DNA of 64,000 nt from Phytophthora sp. 'mugwort' (lineage: Eukaryota > Oomycota > Peronosporomycetes > Peronosporales > Peronosporaceae): the NCBI GenBank assembly GCA_033558025.1, contig JAUCEF010000008.1:62001-126000 (forward strand), written 5' to 3'. The notes under the pieces were generated by a model. It saw nothing but the letters and a program-made list of their open reading frames with translations. It ran no database searches and was not told where the DNA came from. This document shows positions 21,521 to 32,223 of the stretch, in pieces. A program made the translations under genes and the position numbers. Within the stretch, counting starts at the first letter, position 1. The number at the start of each line of letters is the position of its first letter.

Positions 21521-22330
21521 TTGAACCAACTCGTTGCAGCACTTGGACATGCGCTGCGTCTCACAAAATCCAAGTCACAATCGGTCGAAAGCCAACTTTC
21601 ACATGAGATCGGCATTCTGAAGCATCTTATTCGGTTAAGCGCCCAACCTGACGTGCAGCGCATCAGCGAAACGAGATCACGGACGGATACATGTATTAAC
21701 GTCGGAGAAGTTCCAAGCAGTGTCGCTCAAGCAGCGTCGTGCTACCCGGATCTACTGCCGTCACTGTCGTCAACGCTGTTTGATTGAGAGCTCTGTGCAC
21801 CTCCACCGCTCTGACGGCTTGGACATCGTCGTCTACCGGAAGAAGATTTCTTACAGATGGCGACGCATGCTTTGACGACGAGAGATGGTTGTTGTATCCG
21901 ATGAACAGGCCCTATAAACCGATCACAGGTGCTGCTACCCCAAAATGTCGTAAATGTCGAGGTGTTTGCGTTGTACCAATACGCACGTCGCCTCCTTGCT
22001 CTCTCGGATCAACCACCGACAACTGGAGCTAACTACTTAGTACTGGGGGACACTGAGCGGCATCGTGATTGCGCCCAACCCACGAAGCTGCGTATTATCG
22101 CACTTCAATTTGACATTAAAACAAAATCGTACAGTATGCTACTGTCAAATTCTGACGTCGCGCAGCATCACCGATTTCTGATTGGCGACTGATGTTGCTC
22201 ATCACGGCCACTTCGACGTGGAGAGTCGAGAGTATCAGATATACACACACGTTTGGCGGACCTTGGTGATGCAGCCTTCCTCACCAAGCTAAAGTCCTTT
22301 GTACTGTATTGCATCACCTCCACTCCGACC
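21521..22330 (+). pseudogene. Possible degraded gene of unknown family
   Basis: Conceptual translation yields protein-like blocks that shift frame. A helical MNQLVAALGHALRLTKSKSQ segment (21,521-21,787) is followed by MATHALTTRDG (about 21,855-21,890). An 87-codon segment then includes VEVFALYQYARRLLALSDQ and LRIIALQFDIKTKSYSML (21,929-22,192). Composition resembles coding DNA, but no family is recognised. It could be an ancient pseudogene or coding-like 5' sequence of the next START-FYVE gene. Confidence 0.35.
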
Positions 22331-22347
22331 ATTGTCGCTTGACACCC

Positions 22348-23616
22348 ATGAGCCGCTCCGCGCAGTGTAAGAGCACGCGGTGTCACGCGTCGACCGCACG
22401 GATCCTGCGGCGGGTACGTGAGGACGCAACGGACATGGCGCTACTGATCACGTCCACGCCGGCGGGCAGATGGAAGTTTGTAGATGAGAGCAACAACTGC
22501 CGCCTGTATGAGCTCACGGGGGAGTCGCTGCCGCGTTGCATTAGCACTGTAGACACGTTCGGGGCGGGTGGAGGCGGCCACCCGTCCGAACTCTACATGG
22601 TGCGCGCCGTCACGACGCTTGACGCCGACATGGACGAGCTGCTCTCGTTCTTCAAGACGTCAGACACACAGGCGTACCAGGAGGTTATGATGAAGCTCTT
22701 CGGCAAGCTGGTGGAGGATGGCGTGACGCTGGACAAGCTCACGTGCAACGCTTCGGCGCTGGACCCGGACAACGGCACTGGTGACTGGCGCAGATACACG
22801 GAGGACGATGCATACGCTGCCAACTGGCTCACATTGCGGTTTTTAAACAAACTCGGCGGCATGGACTCGTGCCACGACTTCACTATGATATGTTACCAAG
22901 ACATATTTGAGCGCAATCCGGACAAGAAACTCGAGCGGCTGGGCATGAGGAAAGGGCGACGAGCTGTGCATGATGTGGCAGCATCCCACTCGCTCATCGG
23001 AGTGCACACCTTCTCCAGCATGAATTTCTCTGACATCCCGGAGCTACCGAAGTCCTCGAAGACCCAGCGACTGCATTTCCGCAACTCGGGCGTGGTGGTC
23101 GAAACCACGAACGAGCCGAGCAGTCTGCGCGTGAGCCTCATCCTGTCGCTGATGCCCAACAAGCATATACTCAAGACGGTCACTGCCAGTCCACGAATCC
23201 GAGCAGCGCAGTCGCATGGAACTTCACTCAGCAAGAACTATGCCAAGTGGCTACAACAGTTAGCGGGCTGCCTGGGAAACTTGACGGAGGCCGAGAAGCC
23301 CGGCGTAATGATCGCGAGACTCACGAAGATGGAGTGGGTGGAGAGCGACCACTGCTTCATTTGTTTGAAAATGTTCCGGACGCTCATCATGCGACGTTGC
23401 CACCACTGTCGGTTCTGTGGTGAAGCCGTGTGTAGTGCTTGTTCTGGATTCATCGACATGTCCGCTTTCGACGTATCGTACATTGCAAGCGACGACAGCG
23501 AGGAACAGGTTAATCACGGGAGGGAGGAGGTCTCCGAGACCCGTGGATGTGCTGCGTGCATCGCCGAGCTGCAGATGAACTTGTCACCCACTACTTACAA
23601 GCGTGAGCACTTTTGA
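22348..23616 (+). CDS. START domain and FYVE zinc-finger protein, short form
   Basis: The protein has 422 residues from ATG 22,348. This Met aligns with the N-terminus of the other two paralogs. A START-like domain covers about residues 20-310, with GGGGHPSELYMVRAVTT, HDFTMICYQDIFER and LIGVHTFSSMNFSDIPELPK, all nearly identical to form A. The FYVE finger lies at about 330-404 with Cys pairs 336/339, 354/357, 362/365 and 401/404. The basic motif reads RRCHHCR, so the residue before HHCR is Cys instead of Arg/Lys. The first inter-pair spacing is two residues longer (an inserted LIM). The protein stops shortly after the finger and lacks the long tail and its conserved motifs. It is divergently oriented to form A, 1.7 kb away, which fits an inverted duplication. 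Confidence 0.92.
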   Translation: MSRSAQCKSTRCHASTARILRRVREDATDMALLITSTPAGRWKFVDESNNCRLYELTGESLPRCISTVDTFGAGGGGHPSELYMVRAVTTLDADMDELLSFFKTSDTQAYQEVMMKLFGKLVEDGVTLDKLTCNASALDPDNGTGDWRRYTEDDAYAANWLTLRFLNKLGGMDSCHDFTMICYQDIFERNPDKKLERLGMRKGRRAVHDVAASHSLIGVHTFSSMNFSDIPELPKSSKTQRLHFRNSGVVVETTNEPSSLRVSLILSLMPNKHILKTVTASPRIRAAQSHGTSLSKNYAKWLQQLAGCLGNLTEAEKPGVMIARLTKMEWVESDHCFICLKMFRTLIMRRCHHCRFCGEAVCSACSGFIDMSAFDVSYIASDDSEEQVNHGREEVSETRGCAACIAELQMNLSPTTYKREHF

Positions 23617-24295
23617 AGACGTGGTGGTCAACAATGAATGGATGTAATTGTAAATATTATCGCAAGGCGAGGGCTTTTCTGCATTTTGATGAGGTTGAAG
23701 TAAGAATGAGATGTATCACCATGGTGGCATACAGTTAAGAAGTAAGCGGTTGCGCTTTTGGGCTGAAATTCCTTCAGCTCTGTCTTCTGGTCGCAGTGCT
23801 ATAGCTTCGGTTTAGGAAATTCCGTATCTTCGGCAGTGCTCGCCTCCTTGTCTGGGGTCCACGTTGCCCAACTGCCAGTCTTATCCTTAGCTAAAAGTGT
23901 CCGGTGGCCACAAATGTTGTCGCCCTAACACAAACCTACTCTACCCTAAACACGTATGACGAACAACACTTGAGTTCCTAGGCTGTGCAACGTAAGGGAA
24001 TTCACACTCGAGATCTATGCCAAGTCGTTCAAAACGCGGTGCCGGGGGCTAAATGACCGGGGGCTAAACGACCCTCTCTTTGGTCACCGTGAATTGCTAT
24101 GCGGGCTGCAATTACCGACGACCCTACGGGGCTGCAGATACCCGTCTCTCGCCACACTCGCGGGACCTCACCTTCCAGTCTCGCTAGTCCGCTCTTGCCA
24201 AGACACTTCTTCCCTCCATCTACTCAGCTTCTTGCTGTATTAGTTATTTAGCTTCGTACCAGACTGGTACTGCTTCTGCTTTGGGTACTTGTCTG
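23617..24295. other. Intergenic; one 15-bp tandem duplication
   Basis: This is 3' flank of the short START-FYVE gene. CCGGGGGCTAAATGA (24,042-24,056) is followed at once by a copy with one change (24,057-24,071). No gene is seen. Confidence 0.5.
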
Positions 24296-24299
24296 CCAC

Positions 24300-25190
24300 G
24301 ATGCAAATGGACGACTCCGCTGCTCCTACAAATTCACTTCGCTCGGCTTCTGTCGTCACCGATCCTCCGCCGCTCATTATCCGCTTCGTGGGTACACAGT
24401 GTCCTCAAGCAGCAACTACGACCCTTATATTATTCCATTAGCTGGTAGTCCAGCAGCGACACCGAACGAGATTGGCGTTCTGAGATCCAATGGCAGATAA
24501 TGCCAAGCTCGCTCTGATTAAATCGGCAACGAGGCTTTATGGAAGATCGTGTGCAGGTTGCCACGACAAGCGATGATACCCGATCCAGCTAACTTAATAA
24601 AACATTTCTCCTGCTTAATTCGTTTTCCTCGCATATACGACGTCCATCGCGAAGAGATCGGGACCGTTCTCAAAATCGGAGCTCTCGTCTTCAGCGTCGG
24701 TGCTGCCGTCTTCAATTCCAGCCGACTAAGACACTAGGCGGGGGGTTTCGATGAGCTCGGCCAACACTTCACGTCCCGGCTCTCTGGCGCAGTTCCGGCG
24801 CTTGTTGTCCGCCAAAGATGCTATCTTCTGGTTGCGCTTGCTCATGCGACGCATTGTAGCAAATTAAGAAATGATAGCTGTATTTGATTCGTATCATAAG
24901 CAGGGAATCCGGGTTTTAAATAATCACAAAAATATTTTTTAATACGTAATTACGTATATAGACCCTCCCATTTTTTTTGAGATATGGACCAATTCGAGTC
25001 CGATACGTAAACTAGTGGATGGGAGGCCTCAGCCGCTCATTCCTGTATTCTACACGGTTCTTGGAACATTTTGATGGCCTCTACATTCTCTCAGACCTGT
25101 ATTTTCTCCTGTCTATACAAGCCCCCACCCGCCAAGCCCCACTTCCCACCAGCATGCCTATTTCCGACCGTGACATCTGTGCCATCCTCT
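24300..25190. other. Probable transposon-derived DNA, unidentified
   Basis: Short broken coding-like blocks in plus orientation (MQMDDSAAPTNSL at 24,300, then LIKSATRLYGRSCAGC near 24,515) precede the hAT remnant. CAGGGAATCCGGG at 24,901 resembles a hAT terminal inverted repeat start, but no matching 3' copy was found. ATACGTAATTACGTAT (24,942-24,957) is a perfect 16-bp palindrome. Confidence 0.3.
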
Positions 25191-26761
25191 TTTTCAGCCC
25201 GTCAACGGTGTGTTCACGTGCGAGACGTGTAGCAAAGCCTGCAAGAATGTCAACGGCTTACAAATCTCATCGAGCATCTGAAGCGCTACCATTTGTCGTA
25301 CGAACTGGAGGCGCAGACCGCTATCCGGGATCGTAATGTGCTCCAGCCCCGGCTTGTGGACGAGTGCAGCCTCTCCATCTACCGTTGGTGTGAACTGATG
25401 GTCATGGAACGCATCCCCTTCGACTTCGTTGAGCTCAGATTTGTCCGTCTCAACAGGCAGCTGTAGTCCATCTCCCTTGAAATGCTCATGGCGTATCTTA
25501 TTCATCTCAAGACGCAGGTGGCAGCTAAGGTTGCTGCAATGTTCCTGAGACATTCGGGCTGGTGATGATGGTTCGACAAGTAGGTCCCGTCACTACGTGG
25601 ATATTTTGCATATTCAACGACGGCTCAGCGGCCACGACCAGTGCTTACTCCAGCGTCTACTACTACTACCTACCCTGCAGTCACCGGCGCTTTCTACTTC
25701 TGGCATTTAGGCCGCTGGACGATGAGGGGGGCCTCAGTGCTCAGAGCGCGTTCGATCTGATTGCGGACGCGCTCTCACTCTATGATAAGCTATGGGATGC
25801 AGTTGCATTCATGGTCGTCGACAATTGTTCTGTAAATCAGTACATTGGTCGGCGAGTGGGCGACACCCCCCTGATTGGCTGCGCCACTCATCGATTCCAG
25901 CTTGCTGTTCGCGAGTTCCTGAAAAGGGAAGAGGTAGTGATTAATCGCGTGCATACACTGATGCTTAGGTTGCGGACTATCAAGGGTTGCGCACGTCTAC
26001 GACGTGTGACGCCGCTCGCACCCATTCTAAGAAACGACACGAGGTGGGCGAGCATCTGTACAATGCTTCGACGCTACATGGAAATCTACGCGGTGATTGG
26101 CCAGCTGGGTCAAGACGTGCTAATCCAACACGACATTCAGCCGCTGTTGCTCAAACGACCTGAAACCGAGTCGGTCCGTACTATTTAGTCGACCTGGAAC
26201 GATTCGAAGCTGTGACGATAATGCTTCAGCGCTCCACGCTGACTCTCTCCGTGTGCGACGACTCTCCGACCAGGTCTTAAGGCCGTACCCTCAAATGGGT
26301 ACGTTCCTCCTACCAAATGCGACTATAATTACCCGGCGTTGGAAACCGGCAATATAAAACTGCAGCGGCAGGAGGTGCTGTCTAGCACGGAGCGGACCGC
26401 CGTTGCTGCTTTCAAGCAGCCAGAGGGCGTACGGACGTCAACTGCAAATACGGAGGCCGAAGCGTCGTTTGTATCTTCGGCATTCAAGTGGCGCAAGACG
26501 GGAAGACGCGCGCACTACATCGACGTCGGTTTCGTCCCTCCGACGTCGAACGAGTGTGAGCGCTTCTTCTCCGGCGCGCAAATGGTCTTTGCCGACCTCA
26601 GACAGTGCATAGAGCCTGAGACGCTCGAGATGGTGATGCTACTTATTTTGAACAAGGACATGTGGACGCCGAGACTGTTCACCGCATTCGAGAAGCGCCG
26701 CGCAGCAATAATTGTAATTAATTGCATAATGTGTTATCTTGAATTGCTCTTCCTATATTAA
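25190..26761 (+). pseudogene. hAT superfamily transposase, decayed
   Basis: The pieces follow the hAT order on the plus strand. A BED-type zinc finger start (VNGVFTCETCSKACKNVNG, then LIEHLKRYH after a frame change, 25,200-25,290) is followed by part of the RNase-H-like core in a 208-codon frame, 25,562-26,188. The core pieces include LLAFRPLDD, FMVVDNCSVNQ, the C-x2-H box in GCATHRFQLAVREF, and NDTRWAS. After a stop at 26,188 the C-terminal dimerisation region reads in another frame (26,339-26,761) with VPPTSNECERFFSGAQMVFADLR and NKDMW. Stops and frame changes make it non-functional. Confidence 0.8.
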
Positions 26762-28430
26762 TTTGAAGTGCAATACTCGGGCTCTGATCATAAGCTCAAC
26801 TCGAACGAATTGAATTGTTATTTTTATCAAAGTGGCCATACCCTCAGCACAAGGCGGTCAATAATTATATTTTGTGTCCTGATCGCTTGGCGACGTATAT
26901 TTAGCAGCGACTGTAGCGCCAGCGCATTTTTGACATATTATTTATCGCGAAAAATATTTTGTAATAGATTGCAATAATTTTGCGAACGTGATATATCGCA
27001 TATCAATATACAAGGGATTTACGGTACACTTGGCGAGAGGCGATGCGCAAAATGCTTATTTTCCGTAAATATGAGAGCCACGCACTTCTCAAAGTATGCG
27101 CTGTGAAGTAGAAAGACTCGTCACACAACTATGATCTACTTTGTCAAGCAATCCAGCTACACTTTTAGAAGAGTGAAGATACTTGGGGCCAAAAATAAAC
27201 CGTGGTTGTCAATAAGCATATCGCTGCGGATACCTACCCATTCTGTTCGACATTGATAGCTCAACCGTACTTACGTCCCACATCCCGCGGTTCACCCACA
27301 GAAACGCCAGTTGCTCGAGGTTGGCAACGTCCATACCGCGACGCTGTGGCGTCAATACCAACTTACACTGAGATAAAGACGATTGGTAGTACCATCTTGG
27401 TGAGTGGCATGTACTACACGGATCTAGCCTGCGCCCCCCTCTTCATTCCCCCTCCTCAAAGAAGCAGCGAAGCCTAGTCTTCTTCTTCTCCTTGCGCTTC
27501 GTCCCTGCAGTTGACAACACCCGGAGCACGTTAGTGCTGCTTCTTCCGCCGACGAGCACCGATCCCGAGATTACCTTAACAACACCTGTTTCGAATGACG
27601 GAGTGTGGACGATCTTAGCCGTCGGCCTCAGATGTTCCTGTGGTGTATTGAACGCCAGCTAAGGTGGTTCACGAATCACATTTAAGTAAGCAACCACAGT
27701 ACTGCATGCTAAGTACGAAGTCAGATAACAACTCGGCTACTCGACTGGATGAACTCAGCCAGCCGTTGAGTTCAGGTCGTTACATTGAGATCTTTGTGGA
27801 GGGTTGGTTGACGGCGGACCAAAGTTCATTTCACTTGATATTTGTATAGGAACAATAGTTAACAGTAGGAGGAGCTCCATGGGTGCTCCCGGGAGATAAA
27901 GTAATAACAGAGTAACTCTTTCGAAGTCCAAGACAAGTGCACACTATCCGGTAAGTCCCTGCACGGGTTTGATTATGGTTACCGTTGACACCGAGAGGCA
28001 TAGCTTGAAGGGTGTTGACTGGTAGCGCCAAGAGAATTAGGTCGGCCCGGGAAACGGTGTGCCTCGCCAAGCGCGAAGGAACAATTCCTGCCGAACTCGG
28101 CAGGCCGGTACGCTGTACAGCCCGGGAACCGTAACATTTCAAGCTGAGAAGCCTTTGCTTTCGGCGACCCGTCAAAGCGCTAAAGCGCCGTCGTCCGCTC
28201 TTTAGCGGAGGACACGGGATATCTAAGCCAGAGGCAGTCAGCCCAGCTGACCGCTGTGTATTGACTGGCTTGGGGCACTTGGTTTCGGCGGAAGTGAGAT
28301 ACCACTGTCCCGGAAGGGCCGAACCGTTAGGGCCAACCCAGCGCAGGCCAACAAGGGCCGACTAGCTCGGATTTTATTGTCAATCTTGCCTACGTAACCA
28401 CGTCTGACGATTTTGTGTGTGCTGCAATAC
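26762..28430. other. Intergenic; no gene, hairpin-rich segment near 28.1 kb
   Basis: 26.76-27.2 kb is AT-rich 3' flank of the hAT copy. 27.2-27.85 kb has only short unrecognised frames. 28,087-28,104 is an 8-bp perfect hairpin (CCTGCCGA-AC-TCGGCAGG) and TCCGCT-CTTT-AGCGGA lies near 28,195-28,210. The GC-rich block may be retroelement LTR or leader sequence, but nothing decides it. Confidence 0.35.
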
Positions 28431-28436
28431 CACATT

Positions 28437-29068
28437 CGACCATGACCAGATACTCAGCGATTAGCGCGTCGAACATGATGCGTACCTCTTATATGTCCGT
28501 GTCGTCGCGCTTACGTCGCAAGCAGATGCTGCCGAACTTCTTCATGATGGTCGAATAAGGCCACCAGCTTCCTCTGCTTCGAACCTGCTGAAACCAGCTC
28601 CTCGCTTGCGTCCACCTTCTTGGTCTCACCATGAATCCGAAGGTAACGCTGCATTATTGTGGATGTTGATGACCAGAGAGTGACGTTTTGCTTGACGGGC
28701 GGGTGTTCGGGAGCTCGAAATGTTTCTTGCCCTCGACTAAGTTGTTCTCCAGACGCAACTCCATTATAAGACGTCAGATATCAACGCCTCGAATGGCTCC
28801 AGGAACTTGTTCACAGCGCGTTTGAACCCTAGACGGGAGGTACATCCATCTTGTTCTCAATCGACCTGTTGGTGTTGCAGTTGTCGCCTACAAGGAAGCA
28901 CACCATATTCATGGTGATGTTGTAAACGTCGGGTATATTCCCAAACATTTTAACGTGGGCGTAGGCTGTCTGAGTTCCGTCGTCCAGAGGGGATAAGCCC
29001 AACAGCCGTACGGAACGCGTCAGCTGGCTCGTAAACAGCAAAGATCGCAGCGTAATACACAACGGCAT
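28437..29068 (-). pseudogene. hAT transposase fragment
   Basis: The minus-strand translation gives LLGLSPLDDGTQTAYAHV and CFLVGDNCNTNRSIENKM (28,829-29,068). These correspond to the same core block as in the 25.5-kb copy (LLAFRPLDD, FMVVDNCSVNQ). Further down the strand, VRIMFDALIAEYLV (near 28,480) fits the later hAT core. Several stops lie between. It is a second, independently decayed hAT copy in opposite orientation. Confidence 0.65.
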
Positions 29069-29229
29069 GCGACCATCTACTCAAATATCAGACCGAAGAG
29101 CGATTCCAGATCCTTCTTGACCGATCCTGTAAACACCATCCCACCGGGGAGCTTGTTGTAAGGATGTGGTTTGCAAATACGACACATTTTACATCGGTTA
29201 CGTATGTGTAAAACCTTTGTCCCGACACA

Positions 29230-29308
29230 ATCGATATACGCACAGTCTGGTGCAGACGTAAAGTTTCTATCGTCCAAGGCAAAGGTCACGGGTTCGAGTC
29301 CCATCGAT
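29230..29308 (+). pseudogene. tRNA-like sequence
   Basis: GCACAGTCTGGTGC is a near-canonical D-arm (A-box), and GGTCACGGGTTCGAGTCCCATCG is a good T-arm (B-box) with one stem mismatch. The flanking ATCGAT at both ends could pair as an acceptor. The anticodon arm is degenerate (GACG and CGTC closing a 12-base loop). It is likely a dead tRNA copy or SINE head. Confidence 0.4.
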
Positions 29309-29313
29309 AACAC

Positions 29314-30780
29314 ATTTTATTTTGCATAAATTGCACATAAGGAGGCGCCGCGCGACACCACGACATCTTCCAAGGATCACGTATGTGAACTACACTCATG
29401 GTACACGCAATCATTATCATGATGACGAAACCAGAGAATGTCCCAGAGTCTCCAGCCAATCAGATAGTCAATAGAGTGTGACGTGTAGGTTTGCATGTGA
29501 TGTAGAGGAATGGTTGGTCACCGTGCGGAGAATATCCAGCGTGGCACAAAGGACACACAAGAGCCTCCATGGCGGCTTAGATATAGCGCTAGCGAACTAA
29601 GGACCGCCCAAAATGAATCACTTCCAAATTTCCTTCCTACTCGACAACTCCTTCTCCTTCTCCTCCGCCCCACATCATTACACTTGTTGTTGGACCAACC
29701 ACTGAAGCTGAAAAGGCTGTTGAGTCACAAGGCCAAATCGCTTTCCCTAAGATGCAATCGAGTTTCATTTGAGCGTCTGGACAATTACGGTACTCGTCCC
29801 AGCTCAAACTGAAACGAGGTGTTTTTTTCTGTCTTCGGAAAGTCTCAATTGACAATTCGACACGTTTGAATACCCCCATCCCTTTAATAGTGCCCCACCT
29901 GTAATATTGCCCCACGGGGCGCAATCTCAGGTCTTACAGTATATTTTTATCCCCCGCCTTTTCATCCCTGATTAGGGAGGCCGCCACATGTAGGGTGTGC
30001 GAGGCGCGAGTGGTGCGGCCCCGCTCGGTCTTGACTGCAGCTGTGCATGAGCAGGCCCACCTGCTGGGACCAAAACTAAACCCACCGCCGCGTAAGCAGC
30101 GGCGCTCGGCTAGTGGTATTCAACTGGAGACAGTAGGGATCCAACATTAAAAACAAATATTGGCCAAATCAATTATTAATTGTTTCCCACTTACTAATTC
30201 GGACCTCTGCACTGAAGTAGTCCTTTTTTTAGGGCAGCTACAAGCGACGTCGCTACTGTAATCCTTCGCTGTGATAACTTCCCCTTGAAAGAAGAAGTTG
30301 CTGCAACTTCAAGTTTAGGGTACCAACTTTGATTGGCCATTTGTTTGACAGCTTAATCAATAGCCAACCAAATTACGATTACGAACAGAAATTGCCATGC
30401 CGAGCGTCAATCACAGCTCGTAATATCTTTGCTATTGTCGCCTGTAGCTATTCACAACAGATAATCTCTGCCTAGCCATCAGGCGTACTATAGTACGCTG
30501 TACCTAAACGGTAAAGACACACCTTGCTCAATCGTTATGAATAGGCAATTGCATGAATCATGTGTTGATGATGCACATCATCACGGTTGTAGTGAGTATG
30601 CTTTCAAGGTGCGGCGAATTTACTTTTGTACCTCTAGCTTATCTTCCAAGTGCATCTTTGTTTTGAGAAATGCATGCGAATACAAACGGTGATGCTCCTA
30701 ACAAAAAATACATACTGGCTTAGTGAAGTAGCGGCGTGATTTTTTTTTTATTAAACGATCCTATGCTAAGTTAATAACCT
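29314..30780. other. Intergenic; nothing recognised
   Basis: There are short frames on both strands (for example 29,510-29,812 plus and 29,637-29,924 minus) with no domain or composition argument for coding. 30,566-30,583 is a small palindrome (TGATGATG-CA-CATCATCA). 29,975-30,120 is GC-rich and may be retroelement-derived. Confidence 0.4.
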
Positions 30781-30903
30781 GTATTCGACAACACATGCAG
30801 TGCGAACTGATTTCTTGCACAAGTTTGTCAAACAAAAAACGAGTGCAGCTTGCAAGGCGCGTCAAGTTGCAGTACCAGTCCTTAATTATCTTAATAGTTT
30901 CGC

Positions 30904-31347
30904 CTACCAATACAATTCCTCCACCGGACTTCCATCCGCATCCAGCAGACTGATCTGCAGGAACATATCGCTCTTGGGCGACCCCAACCCGCCCACTTCG
31001 TCGGGCAGCACCAGCGGGTAGCTGCACATCTCGCAATTCCTGTTTCCAGCGTACAGCGTCAACGGAATCACCGCGGATCCAATAAGATCGTCGTGTCCCT
31101 GTCGACCGTGGTCGAAGACCTGCGCGATGAGGAACTCGTTCTCCCACTCATCCACCTCGAACTCGAATTTCTCGGGCGGCGACCAGTGCGGATCGAGGGT
31201 GCTTTTGACGCACGAGCTCTTGTTGGAGACGCCGCCCAGCGTGAAGACGACGTATGCGTTGCTTTTGCCGCCAACTTCGTTCGTCGCCGCCACCAGGTCC
31301 TGGCACTTGAAGAGCACCAGCTTCACCGAGAACTTGCTCTTCTCCAT
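30904..31347 (-). CDS. Small single C2-domain protein with degenerate calcium site
   Basis: The protein has 147 residues from the ATG at 31,347 and is essentially one C2 beta-sandwich (FSVKLVLFKCQDL..., then WSPPEKFEFEVDEWENEFLI, then DDLIGSAVIPLTLYAGN). C2 domains bind phospholipid membranes, usually through Asp-coordinated calcium. Compared with its paralog at 33,359, which has five Asp ligands, this copy has N23/E24 in place of the first Asp, N30 in place of Asp38 (SNAYV instead of SDPYV) and G81 in place of Asp89. Only D79 and D87 remain. One residue is deleted in loop 1. The fold looks intact, so the protein is probably a calcium-independent C2 module. It is oriented opposite to its paralog, with a DJ-1 pseudogene between. 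Confidence 0.88.
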   Translation of the reverse strand: MEKSKFSVKLVLFKCQDLVAATNEVGGKSNAYVVFTLGGVSNKSSCVKSTLDPHWSPPEKFEFEVDEWENEFLIAQVFDHGRQGHDDLIGSAVIPLTLYAGNRNCEMCSYPLVLPDEVGGLGSPKSDMFLQISLLDADGSPVEELYW

Positions 31348-31562
31348 GGTATCACGCAATGTACAGTGAGCGAGCAAACGAGCGAGCAAGCGCTGACCCG
31401 GTCAGTGGCCGTAGTGTCGTCCGACCATCGAGATCTCGATGAGACGTCCATATTTTGGTGGCGCAATGTGTACTACGATCCCACAACTTGTATCTGTAGC
31501 GTCATCGTTGTTCAATGACTTTGAAGACATAGTCGCCTTGGATCTTCTTCTTGCAATTGACC

Positions 31563-32223
31563 ATGTCGACGATTGCCAATGCAAGATTTCCCCTCATTAT
31601 CGGCGTCATCGTCTTCGAGGCCGTCGTGGAGCAGGACTATGTGGGTGTCACCTCGTATCTGGAGCAGCTCCCAATCGTCTGTGACTAACCTGTTAAGTTC
31701 ATCACCATCTCGTTGACCTCGGGGCCGCTACGCAGCAGGAACTCACTGGGTTTCGGTATGCCACTCTACCGCCACGCACGAATTCGAGGACATCTCGGAG
31801 CACATCGATATTCTCATCATCCCCGGGGGATCCGGGGATCCGGTCGCCAGGTGATGCAGAAGCAAGAAGCGTTCATGAAATTTCTTAAGCGGGTTGCGGA
31901 GACGGCGACGCATGTGCTGACGATATGCACTGGCTTGGCCATTCTGGCGACGACGGGACTACTGGACGCCAAGCGAGCAACGACTAACAAGATGGGCGTA
32001 CGAAGGCGTTGCAGAGATGCATCCGACGGTCGCCTGGGTCCACAAGGCGCGGTGGGTGCAAGACGGCAAGATCTGGACGAGCTCGGGCATCACAGCCGGA
32101 ATGGATGTGGCACATGCGTTTATGACGTCCACGTACGGGGAGAATGCTGCGGCTACGATGGCACAGAATATGGAGTACGTGCCGAGCTCCGATCCGAGCG
32201 CCGACCCATTTGCAACGGTGTGA
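31563..32223 (+). pseudogene. DJ-1/PfpI family protein, broken
   Basis: The translation matches the DJ-1/PfpI (class I glutamine amidotransferase-like) fold across three frames. The first strand is FPLIIGVIVFEAVVEQDYVG, then TSGPLRSRNSLGFG, HEFEDISEHIDILIIPGG, the nucleophile-elbow segment THVLTICTGLAILA with the candidate catalytic Cys, and finally WTSSGITAGMDVAHAF to the stop at 32,223. An in-frame TAA (31,686-31,688) falls early. Frame changes lie near 31,770, 31,850 and 31,995; the last is a one-base insertion after AACAAGATG. The elements are all in order, so decay is recent or the sequence has base-level errors. The start at ATG 31,563 is the simplest choice. Confidence 0.8.

Noticed and set aside
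24901..24913. CAGGGAATCCGGG as the 5' terminal inverted repeat of the hAT element
   Set aside because: I could not find a matching inverted copy or an 8-bp target duplication after the transposase remnant, so the element ends remain undefined.
28087..28210. Hairpins near 28.1-28.2 kb as a second Helitron end
   Set aside because: A CTAA lies 13 bases after one hairpin, but the next base is not T and there is no helicase or second copy to support it.
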